Shown here: positions 17,040 to 25,024 of the stretch, piece after piece
Numbering within the stretch: the first letter of the stretch is position 1
How the letters are laid out: every line of letters starts with the position of its first letter
Assembly (NCBI GenBank): GCA_003598085.1
Contig: QZKU01000122.1
Location: forward strand, 1-44,969
Reading direction: 5' to 3'
Length of the DNA stretch: 44,969 nucleotides
Source of the DNA: Candidatus Abyssobacteria bacterium SURF_5
GTDB taxonomy: Bacteria > Abyssobacteria > SURF-5
Translations under genes and position numbers: made by a program
The notes under the pieces: model-generated
The model's database searches: none
What the model saw: only the letters and a program-made list of their open reading frames with translations
What the model was told of the DNA's origin: nothing

Positions 17040-18011
17040 ATGGACAGGAGCGGCGCAAATTCCTGCGGCGGCGAATCCGTGGTCGTCAAGGTGCAGGATT
17101 TGACGAAAATCTATGGCAGCCTGGTCGCAGTGGACCGCCTGAGCCTCGAGGTGCCGGAGGGAGAGATCTTCGGGCTGCTCGGGCCGAACGGCGCGGGAAA
17201 GACGACCTTGCTCTCGATGTTGTGCACGATCCTGCCGCCGACGTCGGGAAGGGCATGGGTCGACGGCTTCGACATCGTGAAGGACCCGCTGAAGGTGAGA
17301 AAATCGATCGGCATCGTTTTCCAGGCGCCGAGCGTGGACGACCTGCTGACCGGCCGCGAGAACCTGCGCATGCATAACCTTCTGTTTGCAGTCCCGCGCA
17401 AACTGAGGAAGCGGCGCATCGACGAGGCGCTCGCCCTCGTGAACCTGGAGAAACGCGCCGACGACCTCGTGAAGACATATTCCGGCGGCATGAGAAGGCG
17501 ACTCGAGCTTGCGCGCGGCATCATGCATCACCCGAAGATTCTGTTCCTCGATGAGCCCACGCTCGGGCTCGATCCGCAAACACGCGGCCACATCTGGGAA
17601 TATATCCGCGGACTCTCCCAGCAGGAATGCATCACCATCATACTGACTACGCACTATTTGGAGGAAGCCGAGGAGCTGTGCGACCGCGTCGCGATCATCG
17701 ATTACGGCAAGATCGCGGCGCTCGATTCGCCGCAGACGCTGATCAAGCAGATCACCGGCGACGTGATCAAGATACGGCAAGAGCGGCCGCAGTTGCAGGA
17801 AATCAAGTCCCTCACGTATGTGAAAGACGCATACATCAGAGATGGTTACCTTTGCGTCACCGTCAACGAGGCCGGCAAGAACCTGCAGGACCTGCTCGCG
17901 CACATCGGGCCGGTCGACTTTGTCGAGGTGCGCAAGGGGAGCCTGAATGACGTGTTCCTGCATTATACCGGTCGAGAAATCCGCGAAGCCGAACCGGAGC
18001 CGAGATTCTGA
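17040..18011 (+). CDS. ABC exporter ATP-binding protein (DrrA/NodI type)
   Basis: Energises an ABC-2 type exporter with the permease encoded just downstream. The 323-residue protein shows Walker A GPNGAGKTTLLS (about 54-65), Q-loop FQAPSVDDLLTGRENL, signature YSGGMRRRLELARGI, Walker B ILFLDEPTLGLDPQTRG and the switch His in ILTTHYLEEAEEL. A C-terminal regulatory tail of the kind found in DrrA-like ATPases follows (about 230-323). The ATG at 17040 has only a close GGA before it, and GTG at 17080 is an alternative start. Sixteen bases separate it from the permease gene. Substrates of this class are often drugs, lipids or polysaccharides. The actual cargo is unknown. Confidence 0.92.
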   Translation: MDRSGANSCGGESVVVKVQDLTKIYGSLVAVDRLSLEVPEGEIFGLLGPNGAGKTTLLSMLCTILPPTSGRAWVDGFDIVKDPLKVRKSIGIVFQAPSVDDLLTGRENLRMHNLLFAVPRKLRKRRIDEALALVNLEKRADDLVKTYSGGMRRRLELARGIMHHPKILFLDEPTLGLDPQTRGHIWEYIRGLSQQECITIILTTHYLEEAEELCDRVAIIDYGKIAALDSPQTLIKQITGDVIKIRQERPQLQEIKSLTYVKDAYIRDGYLCVTVNEAGKNLQDLLAHIGPVDFVEVRKGSLNDVFLHYTGREIREAEPEPRF

Positions 18012-18026
18012 AGAACGGACGGAACG

Positions 18027-18770
18027 ATGAACGAAATCGAAGGCATCTTTGCGATCTGGCTGCGCGAAATTAAAATCTATTTCCGGGAAAAGGAGCGCCT
18101 CGTTTCTTCCGTGATCTCCCCGCTGCTGTGGATATTCGTCTTCGGCGCCGGCTTCGGAACCCAAATGGATATCGAGGGATACCGCTACCAGATCTTCATC
18201 TACCCCGGCATTGCGGTGATGGCGGTGCTGTTCACCTCGTTGTTCTATGGGGTCTACATCATCTGGGACAGAAAGCTCGATTTTCTGAAGGAAGTGCTGG
18301 TAGCGCCGATAACCAGGGCGAGCGTGTTTACCGGCAAGATGCTTGGCGGCGCGACAGACGCGATGATCCAGGCGACCTTCATCCTGCTCATTGGATTCGT
18401 CATCAACGTTCCACTCGGGCCGCTCACGTTTCTGGCCGCGTTCCTCATGCTCCTGATGATCTCGATGGTCATGACGAGCATCGGGCTGTTGATCGGCGCC
18501 AACATGAAAAGCCCCGAAGGGTTCAACCTGATGATTGGATTTGTGCTGTGGCCGATGTTTTTCTTCAGCGGCGCTCTCTTCCCCGCTTCAAATCTGCCCT
18601 CCTGGCTCCTGACCCTGACGTACGTGAACCCGCTCACTTACGGAGTGGATGCGCTCCGCGGGATCATCCTCGGCATAAACCAGTTCCCCATTCACCTCGA
18701 CTTTCTCATTCTTCTCACTTTCTGCGCCCTCGCAATTGGAGCGGGAATGAGAAGCTTCAGGAAATTGTAA
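18027..18770 (+). CDS. ABC-2 type exporter permease
   Basis: Membrane partner of the preceding ATPase. The 247 residues have the ABC-2 layout: a cytoplasmic amphipathic start with FREKERL, six hydrophobic segments, and the C-terminal motif LPSWLLTLTYVNPLTYGVDALRG (split here as LPSWLLTLTYVNPLT and YGVDALRG) that defines the DrrB/NodJ group. Length is normal for single-permease exporters. GGACGGAACG precedes the ATG. It converges on the caspase-fold gene with only eight bases between stop codons. Confidence 0.9.
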   Translation: MNEIEGIFAIWLREIKIYFREKERLVSSVISPLLWIFVFGAGFGTQMDIEGYRYQIFIYPGIAVMAVLFTSLFYGVYIIWDRKLDFLKEVLVAPITRASVFTGKMLGGATDAMIQATFILLIGFVINVPLGPLTFLAAFLMLLMISMVMTSIGLLIGANMKSPEGFNLMIGFVLWPMFFFSGALFPASNLPSWLLTLTYVNPLTYGVDALRGIILGINQFPIHLDFLILLTFCALAIGAGMRSFRKL

Positions 18771-18778
18771 TGATTATG

Positions 18779-19603
18779 CTATTGTAACACCCTCCACCGT
18801 TTCATCTGCCTGGAACCATAGAGGTTCGGCGTCTGCGGATACTGCTGAGACGGCAGCTTCGCGCGAATTGCGTTGAACCAGTCCCCGTACGTCGCGTTTT
18901 CTTTCAGTGAGGAAAGAGCGCTCAGAGCGACAAAACTGAATGCGCCGTTGGCCCTTCCTTCAAACCAGGCGTCGTAGCTGTATTCAGTGTCCTGACAGCC
19001 CGCCAGCAAGAGAGCGGCATAGCGGCCGGGAGGACTGGAGACGCGCCGGGCTCGCCTCTTCCCCAACTTTGCAAACTCCCGCTTGGAAAGGTACGTCTCG
19101 GGCGGGAGAAAGCGAACCTTTCTTTGCGGGGCATCCTTGCTTCGGGTTGTGGGAGGTGTGCTGATGGGAGCGAATCTGGTGACCGAGCCGGAATGGCAGG
19201 AATCGGAGATCATGACCGTTTTAACCCCTCGCTGGCCCGCGCTGTAAAGCTCAAAAAGATCGTCGTCGGTGATCGGCCCATTGCTGCTGATATCGTGCGG
19301 ACAGAGGCATTCATCGGTGCCGTCCGGCTCATCGCCGTCCAGATCGGGAACGAATGAGCCATGCCCCGAATATGTGATTATCACGCTGTCACCCTTTTTC
19401 GCCGCCCGTATCAGTTCTCTGATCGAGGAACGCATCACCTCTCCGGTCGCATCCTTGTTCAGTATCCGCTGCACCGTGAAACCGCGGCCCTTCAGGACGT
19501 CCGCCCAGTCGTTGGCGTCGTTGACACAGCCGGATAAGTCGCTGCCGGTGCCCGGATAATCGTTGATCCCGATACAGAGCGCATTCTTGCTGTTCTTGAT
19601 CAT
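18779..19603 (-). CDS. Caspase-fold cysteine peptidase (metacaspase/orthocaspase-like, C14)
   Basis: A 274-residue protein from the ATG at 19603, which has AGAAGGAG upstream; the frame is open to 19687. It starts at once with the caspase core (KNALCIGINDYPGTGSDLSG), has catalytic His81 in ITYSGHGSFVPDLDGDEPDG and catalytic Cys136 in VMISDSCHSGS. These are the two residues of the C14 dyad, and acidic residues around the Cys suit Arg/Lys-directed metacaspases. There is no signal peptide and no obvious added domain, so it is a short cytoplasmic p20-type protease. The insert after the Cys (about 147-185) is Arg/Lys/Pro-rich and could be processed. A consensus promoter lies upstream with a 170-base leader. 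Role unknown; programmed death, stress or defence are possibilities. Confidence 0.85.
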   Translation of the reverse strand: MIKNSKNALCIGINDYPGTGSDLSGCVNDANDWADVLKGRGFTVQRILNKDATGEVMRSSIRELIRAAKKGDSVIITYSGHGSFVPDLDGDEPDGTDECLCPHDISSNGPITDDDLFELYSAGQRGVKTVMISDSCHSGSVTRFAPISTPPTTRSKDAPQRKVRFLPPETYLSKREFAKLGKRRARRVSSPPGRYAALLLAGCQDTEYSYDAWFEGRANGAFSFVALSALSSLKENATYGDWFNAIRAKLPSQQYPQTPNLYGSRQMKRWRVLQ

Positions 19604-19988
19604 GGCTTCTTCTCCTTCTCTTGAGCCCGCGCCAATATTTCCACTGCGCGGCATGCCCGCGCAGAACTTCCCGGAAAAGGGATCCACCGCCTTCTGCTTC
19701 TGTAATAAGCCGCCCCATCACGGCCCTTGCCCGCGGTTCCGGTTCGCGGCCTATCCTCCAGGAGCCAAAATGGTGAAAATAATATATTTCGCATTAATTA
19801 ATTTGTCAACAAAAAACTCTTAGCCGGTAAGCAATGGATTTGGAACAAGCGGAGGGAGGATGATTCCGATGCCGCCGCTGCGGTGGAGAGAGCGGCCGGG
19901 AAACTCCGAAACCTTTAAGCGGCGATTTTCTCGGAAACAGGCAGACTCGTCGACTGCGGGTTAGACCACGCGCGGCAATGCGATCGAG
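19604..19988. other. Intergenic region upstream of the caspase gene
   Basis: This 385-base gap holds the caspase promoter (19781-19809), its long 5' leader with an 8-bp hairpin CTGCGCGG (19644-19651) / CCGCGCAG (19657-19664), and, from 19810 on, the presumed 3' region of the upstream epimerase operon. No further gene is supported. Confidence 0.5.
19781..19809 (-). promoter_or_regulatory. Consensus sigma-70 promoter of the caspase gene
   Basis: On the - strand: perfect -35 TTGACA (19809-19804), exactly 17 bases of AT-rich spacer, -10 TATATT (19786-19781). The predicted start near 19774 leaves about 170 bases of untranslated leader before the ATG at 19603. Confidence 0.75.
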
Positions 19989-21122
19989 CTACCTTCCAAC
20001 ACTGAGCCGCTCAACCGCACACCTTTGCAGTGCTGTCTCGTCCAGATGCACGCCGAGTCCATAACCGCCCAACGGGGCGGCGGACCCGTTGAAGCCGAAT
20101 CCGAGTCGCGGATGCGCGATGTCGGCTTCGAGCAAGTGCCGGTTGTATGAGCCCTCGAGATGAATGAAATCGGGAACTGCGAATGCGAGATGTCTTCCGG
20201 CGGCGGCAAGAATGGAAGTCTCGCCGACAAGGCAGCCGAGCTGGAACTTGAGGCCGCGGCGGCGCGCGATCTCGATGATCTTCAGACAGCCGGTGATTCC
20301 GCCGCACTTCGCGAGCCGCACATTAAAAATATCGCATGCGCCCATGTCGGCCAACAGGTTGGCGTCGCTGATGCTGCAGAGGGATTCATCGGCCATCACC
20401 GGCACATTGCAGCGCTCGCGCACGTAGCGCATTCCTTCGATATCCTTTTGGCCGACCGGCTGCTCGACGGAAGAGATGTTGAAGCGCTGCAACTTCCTGA
20501 TCTTTGCCACCGCTTCTTCCGGTCCCCAGGCGCAGTTCGCGTCGATCCGGATATCGACCTTGGCGCCCATCACCCTCCGAATGGCTGAGAGGCGCGCCTC
20601 GTCGTCGCCCACGCCCACCTTCACCTTGAGCTGCGAGAAGCGAGCCAGCCTCAATTTAAGAGCGGCCCGTGCGGTGGACCATCTGCCATCCGCGGAGACC
20701 GGGCCGGTATAATGAATGTTTTTCTTTTTCGGTCCGCCGCGAAAATCGAGGACCGACCTCAAGAATTCTTTGCCGGCAAGATCGAAGAGCGCAAGATCGA
20801 CGGCGCAGAATGCGGCCTCGATCGAGCCTTCACCGCCCGCACGCATGAGCTCGGGGAGAAAATGCGAGACGTCCTCGAAACTGGTGAACTTCGCGCCGAC
20901 GACTTGCGGGCCGAAGGTGGTTTTGAGGGTGTCCATCACGGAAGAGAGGGTTTCGCCGGTGAGATAGGCGCGGGGAATTGTTTCGCCGGCGCCGCTCAAC
21001 GCATTATCGGAACGAATCCGCACAATGATATTTTCCGCCTCTTCGCGACCGGCTTCGGCGTGCACATATCTATGCTTGAACGGAATCCTGATCCTGTAGA
21101 TTTCGAACTGAACTATCCGCAT
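19989..21122 (-). CDS. Enolase-superfamily epimerase (dipeptide epimerase-like)
   Basis: A 377-residue member of the mandelate racemase/muconate lactonising group, most like L-Ala-D/L-Glu-type dipeptide epimerases. The catalytic lysine pair is in LKVKVG (Lys166 and Lys168), the metal ligands are Asp194 (DANCAW), Glu220 (VEQP) and Asp245 (ADES), and the opposing base is Lys272 (RLAKCGG). The late GCLVGETS motif also fits. Expected reaction: abstraction of an alpha proton next to a carboxylate, giving epimerisation of an amino-acid unit or a cycloisomerisation. The start overlaps the acyltransferase gene by 53 bases, so it is the last gene of a tightly packed six-gene operon. In this context it may act on an amino-acyl intermediate rather than on cell-wall dipeptides. 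Confidence 0.87.
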   Translation of the reverse strand: MRIVQFEIYRIRIPFKHRYVHAEAGREEAENIIVRIRSDNALSGAGETIPRAYLTGETLSSVMDTLKTTFGPQVVGAKFTSFEDVSHFLPELMRAGGEGSIEAAFCAVDLALFDLAGKEFLRSVLDFRGGPKKKNIHYTGPVSADGRWSTARAALKLRLARFSQLKVKVGVGDDEARLSAIRRVMGAKVDIRIDANCAWGPEEAVAKIRKLQRFNISSVEQPVGQKDIEGMRYVRERCNVPVMADESLCSISDANLLADMGACDIFNVRLAKCGGITGCLKIIEIARRRGLKFQLGCLVGETSILAAAGRHLAFAVPDFIHLEGSYNRHLLEADIAHPRLGFGFNGSAAPLGGYGLGVHLDETALQRCAVERLSVGR

Positions 21123-21975
21123 CCTTCCAGATCCTGTAAAAGACGCCGTACTGCGTCGGGTCGCGCCGAATGTATTGTTCCAGGCGCTCGATGTATCGCT
21201 TCATCAGGAAGCGCAGGGACTCGTCGGTATCGGGCAGCCCCTCCGTTTCGATCGGTTCGTCAAAGACAAACGTGAAACGATTATCCGGAAACCGGATGAT
21301 GTATGCCGGCACCACCGGCGCCTGCGCGCGAAGAGCAAACTTGGCCGGCCCCTTCGGAAAAGTTGTGGTGCGCCCGAAGAACTGCACGTCAATTCCGCCC
21401 TTCGTTGTGACGCGATCCCCCAGCACGCAGAGGATGCCGTTCTCGCGGAGAACCTGATAGCCTCCGTCGATTGCATTCGATGTGAAAATGATGCCGACAC
21501 CCGCTTCAAGGCGCGGTTTCACAAACAGATCGTTCACTTTCTTGTTTTTGTGCGGCGCGATGATGCCGTAGGCCGGATATCCGCACATTGCAAAATAAGC
21601 CAGTCCCAACTCCCAATTGCTGTAATGAGCGGAGACGACGACGACTCCCTTCCCTTTCTTCAGGCTGTCATCGATATTCTTCATGCCCTCGGTGCGGATA
21701 TGAGAATCGAGGTACCGCCTGTCGAGCTTGGGCATGCGGAAAAACTCAGCGAGATACAGGCTGAAATGATAATAAGTTTGCTTGATCGCCTCGTCCAGCG
21801 CCCTGCCTTCCAGATCGGGCCGGATAACGCGAAGATTCGCCCGCACCGACTCCCTGCCGCGCCGGTCGAAAAAACGGTGAATATCGGCGAGTCTCCGCGC
21901 GATCCAGTAAAGCTGGTTCAACGGGAAGACCGTCGCCAGGAAAACCGCTCCGAGGTATACCAGATACTCAATCAT
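21070..21975 (-). CDS. LpxL/HtrB-type lysophospholipid acyltransferase
   Basis: A 301-residue membrane-associated acyltransferase. The start at 21975 is chosen because it gives a hydrophobic N-terminus (IEYLVYLGAVFLATVF) and overlaps the upstream hydrolase gene by only eight bases; the frame is open further upstream. The HX4E catalytic motif is His117-Tyr-Ser-Asn-Trp-Glu122, followed by family blocks FFGRTTTFPKGPAKFALRA and PVVPAYIIRF. Enzymes of this family add a fatty acyl chain to lipid A, or in specialised clusters to other lipids. Lipid A maturation is the default reading. The surrounding GH3, methyltransferase and epimerase genes make a specialised lipid product equally possible. Confidence 0.87.
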   Translation of the reverse strand: MIEYLVYLGAVFLATVFPLNQLYWIARRLADIHRFFDRRGRESVRANLRVIRPDLEGRALDEAIKQTYYHFSLYLAEFFRMPKLDRRYLDSHIRTEGMKNIDDSLKKGKGVVVVSAHYSNWELGLAYFAMCGYPAYGIIAPHKNKKVNDLFVKPRLEAGVGIIFTSNAIDGGYQVLRENGILCVLGDRVTTKGGIDVQFFGRTTTFPKGPAKFALRAQAPVVPAYIIRFPDNRFTFVFDEPIETEGLPDTDESLRFLMKRYIERLEQYIRRDPTQYGVFYRIWKDADSSVRNLQDQDSVQA

Positions 21976-22807
21976 CTGTCTGTCGAACCTCCCCGATCCA
22001 CTCCACGATATCCCGCGCCACCTCGCCTGGCCTTTCGAACTGCACGGAATGGTTGCACCCCTTGTATAATAGGATTCTTTTGTGCTCCATCTCCAGCGAA
22101 TCGAATATCGTTTGCAGCTTCTCGTTATCGATGATCCGATCGTGCTCGGCAAGGAGCACCTGCGTCGGGGTCTTCCACTGGTAGTTGCGCTTCCTCAGGA
22201 GGCGATCGATCTTGAAGCTCTCGCGATAAAAGGAAGCCGTTACCCGGCGCAGCCGCAGCGGATCGTTCGCGATATAGGCGAGGCGCTCGGGCATCGACGT
22301 GAACATCGCGTCCTTGATGGGGATCGGGTGCAATGCGCGCGGGCGAAAGAGCGCATCAAAAGCGATTCGCGCTTTTTCGCCGGGAGCGGGCGCAACCCGC
22401 GGAAAAATGCCGGGCGCGATAAGTGTCAGAGAAGCAAAAAGGGCGGGATATGCGGAAGCGACGGCGGCCGCAAGCTTGCCGCCCCACGAGAGGCCGGCGC
22501 AATGCAACCGGTCGTGTCGGCCGGATATGCCGCAGGCGAAGTCGAGCACATCGAGCAGCAGCCGCCTGTAACTGCTGCAATGGCCGCGTTCCATGCTATT
22601 CATACCCGAGCCGCGCCTATCGAGCGCATACACGCCGATCCCCATACCGCTGATATGACGGGCGCACTCGGCGAACCATTCGGAATGGCTCTCGATGCCA
22701 TGCAGATAAATGAGCGCATCCGTTTGGGAGTCCGCCGGCCAACAACGATATTTCAGCGAACAGCCATCCTGTGTCCTGTATTCGCCCACGGTTGCCGACA
22801 TGCTCAT
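21968..22807 (-). CDS. Alpha/beta hydrolase (serine aminopeptidase S33 / monoacylglycerol-lipase-like)
   Basis: Hydrolase of 279 residues from the ATG at 22807; a TTG at 22852 would add 15 residues, and no start has a strong ribosome site. Motifs: LIYLHGIESHSEWF, YALDRRGSGMN, nucleophile elbow GLSWGG, the acid in LLAEHDRIID and the late His in YKGCNHSVQFERP. This pattern is that of the S33/MGL-like group acting on lipid esters or thioesters. It overlaps the acyltransferase gene by eight bases and follows the DUF362 gene closely, so its substrate is probably an intermediate of the same pathway. Confidence 0.85.
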   Translation of the reverse strand: MSMSATVGEYRTQDGCSLKYRCWPADSQTDALIYLHGIESHSEWFAECARHISGMGIGVYALDRRGSGMNSMERGHCSSYRRLLLDVLDFACGISGRHDRLHCAGLSWGGKLAAAVASAYPALFASLTLIAPGIFPRVAPAPGEKARIAFDALFRPRALHPIPIKDAMFTSMPERLAYIANDPLRLRRVTASFYRESFKIDRLLRKRNYQWKTPTQVLLAEHDRIIDNEKLQTIFDSLEMEHKRILLYKGCNHSVQFERPGEVARDIVEWIGEVRQTDD

Positions 22808-22856
22808 CACGCTCAAGGGAAGGAGCCGGACATGATCCGGCGAAGAACGCAACCAC

Positions 22857-23954
22857 TTAATACTTGAATCGCCCGCGATACCGCTTGACTTTGTTGGTGA
22901 CGTCCAGCGCGCTATTCGGGCAGAGCTCCATACAGCAGAAGCACGAGATGCACCGCTCCGGGTTGACGGTCGGATACGGCTTCAATTGAATCGCTCCCAC
23001 CGGGCAATGCTGCTCGCAAATTCCGCACTTGCTGCATTTATCTTCTATCGGCACCGGTCGGCTGGTCATCAGATGCGTGAGCAGGTGCCACAGGATGAAG
23101 CCGACCGGACCCCTCATCATCTTTGACGGCAATTTGAAATTTTCAATTTGCGCGATCGGCCCGACCGTCTTGATCGAACCGAGGGAAATCCGCCCGAGCC
23201 CGCGTTCTTGCGCCAATTGCAGCATCGGAACGCGAACAGGGTCCATGCCCATCATCACCGCCATCACGGCATCCAGCTCGACCCCGTTATCACTCACGAT
23301 GATTTTGCCGATTTCCCGCAAGTCCTCGGAGGAAGGCCCCTTCCCTTCCATCCCGATGACGGCGTCCATCACCACCAGGTCGGGCGCGCGAAGCTGATAG
23401 ATATCCACGAGCGCTTCGGAAAAGGTTTCGCACGACTGAGCAAGGCGGTGAATCGCCGTCTTCTGCCCGCCCACCAGCATCCCGAAGCTGTTCTTGATCG
23501 CGCCGGTTATATGGGTGAGCATGTGCGTCTTGAATTTTGGAATCGAGATGTAGAAATCGGTTTCGAGGAATGTGCGCGAAATAGTCACCTTGTCGGTGAA
23601 CCGCGACTTCATCGGCGCCGAGACGCCTTCTTCGCTGAGGTTGACGTAATAATCGGAGCACACATCGAGGAGGCCGCTTCTCTGCGCGCTCGTTTTATTC
23701 AATCCATACCCGCGCACGCCGGGATTGTCGCCAACGACAATCCGCGCCGGCCGCCGGGCCGCGACCGCCTTGACCACGCCGGCGACCACCGAGGGATGTG
23801 TTGTTATCGCACGGCTGACCCCGAACGGTCCGATGACGTTCGGCTTGATGACAACATTCTTGTTTTCGAGGTTCACTCCAAAGTCGGAAAAAGCCTTCTC
23901 AATAACCTCCGCCGCACTCGAATAGTCGGCGTCATACACCGCCACTGTCCCCAT
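22857..23954 (-). CDS. DUF362 protein with a C-terminal 2[4Fe-4S] ferredoxin domain
   Basis: About 365 residues. ATG at 23954 is preferred because AAGGGG lies six bases upstream; a GTG at 23960 is also in frame. The N-terminal two thirds is a DUF362 domain (NKNVVIKPNVIG... is typical; also PKFKTHMLTHITGAIKN). The C-terminal 65 residues form a bacterial ferredoxin with two clusters, CSKCGICEQHCP and CISCFCCMELCP. DUF362 iron-sulfur proteins are frequent but mostly uncharacterised; a redox role in biosynthesis is the usual guess. The gene starts 10 bases after the methyltransferase stop, inside the six-gene operon, implying a reductive or electron-transfer step in that pathway. Confidence 0.87.
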   Translation of the reverse strand: MGTVAVYDADYSSAAEVIEKAFSDFGVNLENKNVVIKPNVIGPFGVSRAITTHPSVVAGVVKAVAARRPARIVVGDNPGVRGYGLNKTSAQRSGLLDVCSDYYVNLSEEGVSAPMKSRFTDKVTISRTFLETDFYISIPKFKTHMLTHITGAIKNSFGMLVGGQKTAIHRLAQSCETFSEALVDIYQLRAPDLVVMDAVIGMEGKGPSSEDLREIGKIIVSDNGVELDAVMAVMMGMDPVRVPMLQLAQERGLGRISLGSIKTVGPIAQIENFKLPSKMMRGPVGFILWHLLTHLMTSRPVPIEDKCSKCGICEQHCPVGAIQLKPYPTVNPERCISCFCCMELCPNSALDVTNKVKRYRGRFKY

Positions 23955-23963
23955 ACGCACCCC

Positions 23964-25013
23964 TTATCTCAATACAAAATATGCGTGCCCGATCCCGTGC
24001 ACGAGCTTCTTATCTACGATTCCATACCCGCTCTTTTGAAAGAGGTCAATCCATTGACCGATGGGAAGGATCTCCTGCTTCGTGAGCGAGTGGAAAAGAT
24101 GATGCTCCAGTGTGGTGGTTGGAATCCTCCTCAGCCACACGCGCGGCAGTTTGAAGAATTCAGCCACCACCAACGCGGATTGAGGAAAATTTCTCTTGTA
24201 CTCCCCGAGAAGCTTGATCACCGGCTGAACCCCTCCATAAACGTATTCATGGAGAACATCGATTGCGGTGATTGCGTCGATATCGGGAAACAGTTCCGCA
24301 AGATGCTCGACGTCGAACATATCAGCCCGCGAGACGGTCACGCGGCCGCTGCAGGACGCGCCGTCCTCAAGCCGCCGGCGCGCGCATTCGATTGCCGCAG
24401 GATCACTATCGACGCCCGCTGCGGTTATCCCGGCCCTCTCGCAGAGGAGGAAGACAAACTCGAGGTCGCCGCACCCGAGATCGAGGACGCGGCGAAACCC
24501 GTGATCGTACACCATCTGGCGCATCGCGAGGAAAGGGAACTGCCGCCCTAATTCGCCACTGCCTTTGGCGACCGCGTCGCCGCGACGGATAACGTCGCGC
24601 CCGTACTTTTCCTGCGAGCGCGCGAGCGCTTCAAGTTTCGTGAAAACCGGCTCGTATCCATAGAGAAGATCAAACAGTCCTCGTGGCTCCTCGAGCAGAA
24701 TTTTGCCATTCACGTCCAGCATGCAGCGGTCGTTCTCGCAGTCGAGGACCTTGATGCCGTCGAGATATTCGCAGATCGATCTGAGCGTCTCGAGGTCCAG
24801 CTTGTTTGCCTGCGCAAATTCCTTCAAATCGACCGCGCCCTTTTCCAGCAGGTTATCGAGCAAACCAACATTCGAGAGCGTCCAGAAACAGGTGGTGGCG
24901 GCATATCCCCTGATAAGTTTCAACCCGAGAGCATGCTTCTTTCTCAGCCGCAAGAGACGGCCGATTCCTCCGATTTTATGCATGAAGCGGATTTGCTCGA
25001 GTATCGGATTCAT
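23964..25013 (-). CDS. SAM-dependent class I methyltransferase
   Basis: A 349-residue two-domain methyltransferase. The N-terminal part is helical with a winged-helix-like layout (TTCFWTLSNVGLLDNLLEKG) as in dimeric O-methyltransferases of natural-product pathways. The Rossmann domain has motif I VLDLGCGDLEFVF, the acidic motif II VDSDPAAIECARRR and AITAIDVLHEYVYGG as post-motif. Typical substrates of this group are hydroxyl or carboxyl groups on small molecules. Eleven bases separate it from the GH3 gene upstream. The product is probably a methylated lipid or small molecule; no direct evidence for the substrate. Confidence 0.87.
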   Translation of the reverse strand: MNPILEQIRFMHKIGGIGRLLRLRKKHALGLKLIRGYAATTCFWTLSNVGLLDNLLEKGAVDLKEFAQANKLDLETLRSICEYLDGIKVLDCENDRCMLDVNGKILLEEPRGLFDLLYGYEPVFTKLEALARSQEKYGRDVIRRGDAVAKGSGELGRQFPFLAMRQMVYDHGFRRVLDLGCGDLEFVFLLCERAGITAAGVDSDPAAIECARRRLEDGASCSGRVTVSRADMFDVEHLAELFPDIDAITAIDVLHEYVYGGVQPVIKLLGEYKRNFPQSALVVAEFFKLPRVWLRRIPTTTLEHHLFHSLTKQEILPIGQWIDLFQKSGYGIVDKKLVHGIGHAYFVLR

Positions 25014-25024
25014 TCCCGCCCTCT

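Noticed and set aside
16851-18164. A 437-codon open frame on the - strand across the ABC ATPase
   Set aside because: It is antisense to a gene with all ABC motifs and has no recognisable domain or ribosome site.
23148-24551. A 467-codon + strand frame
   Set aside because: Antisense to the DUF362 and methyltransferase genes, which have clear motifs; its translation is composition-biased.
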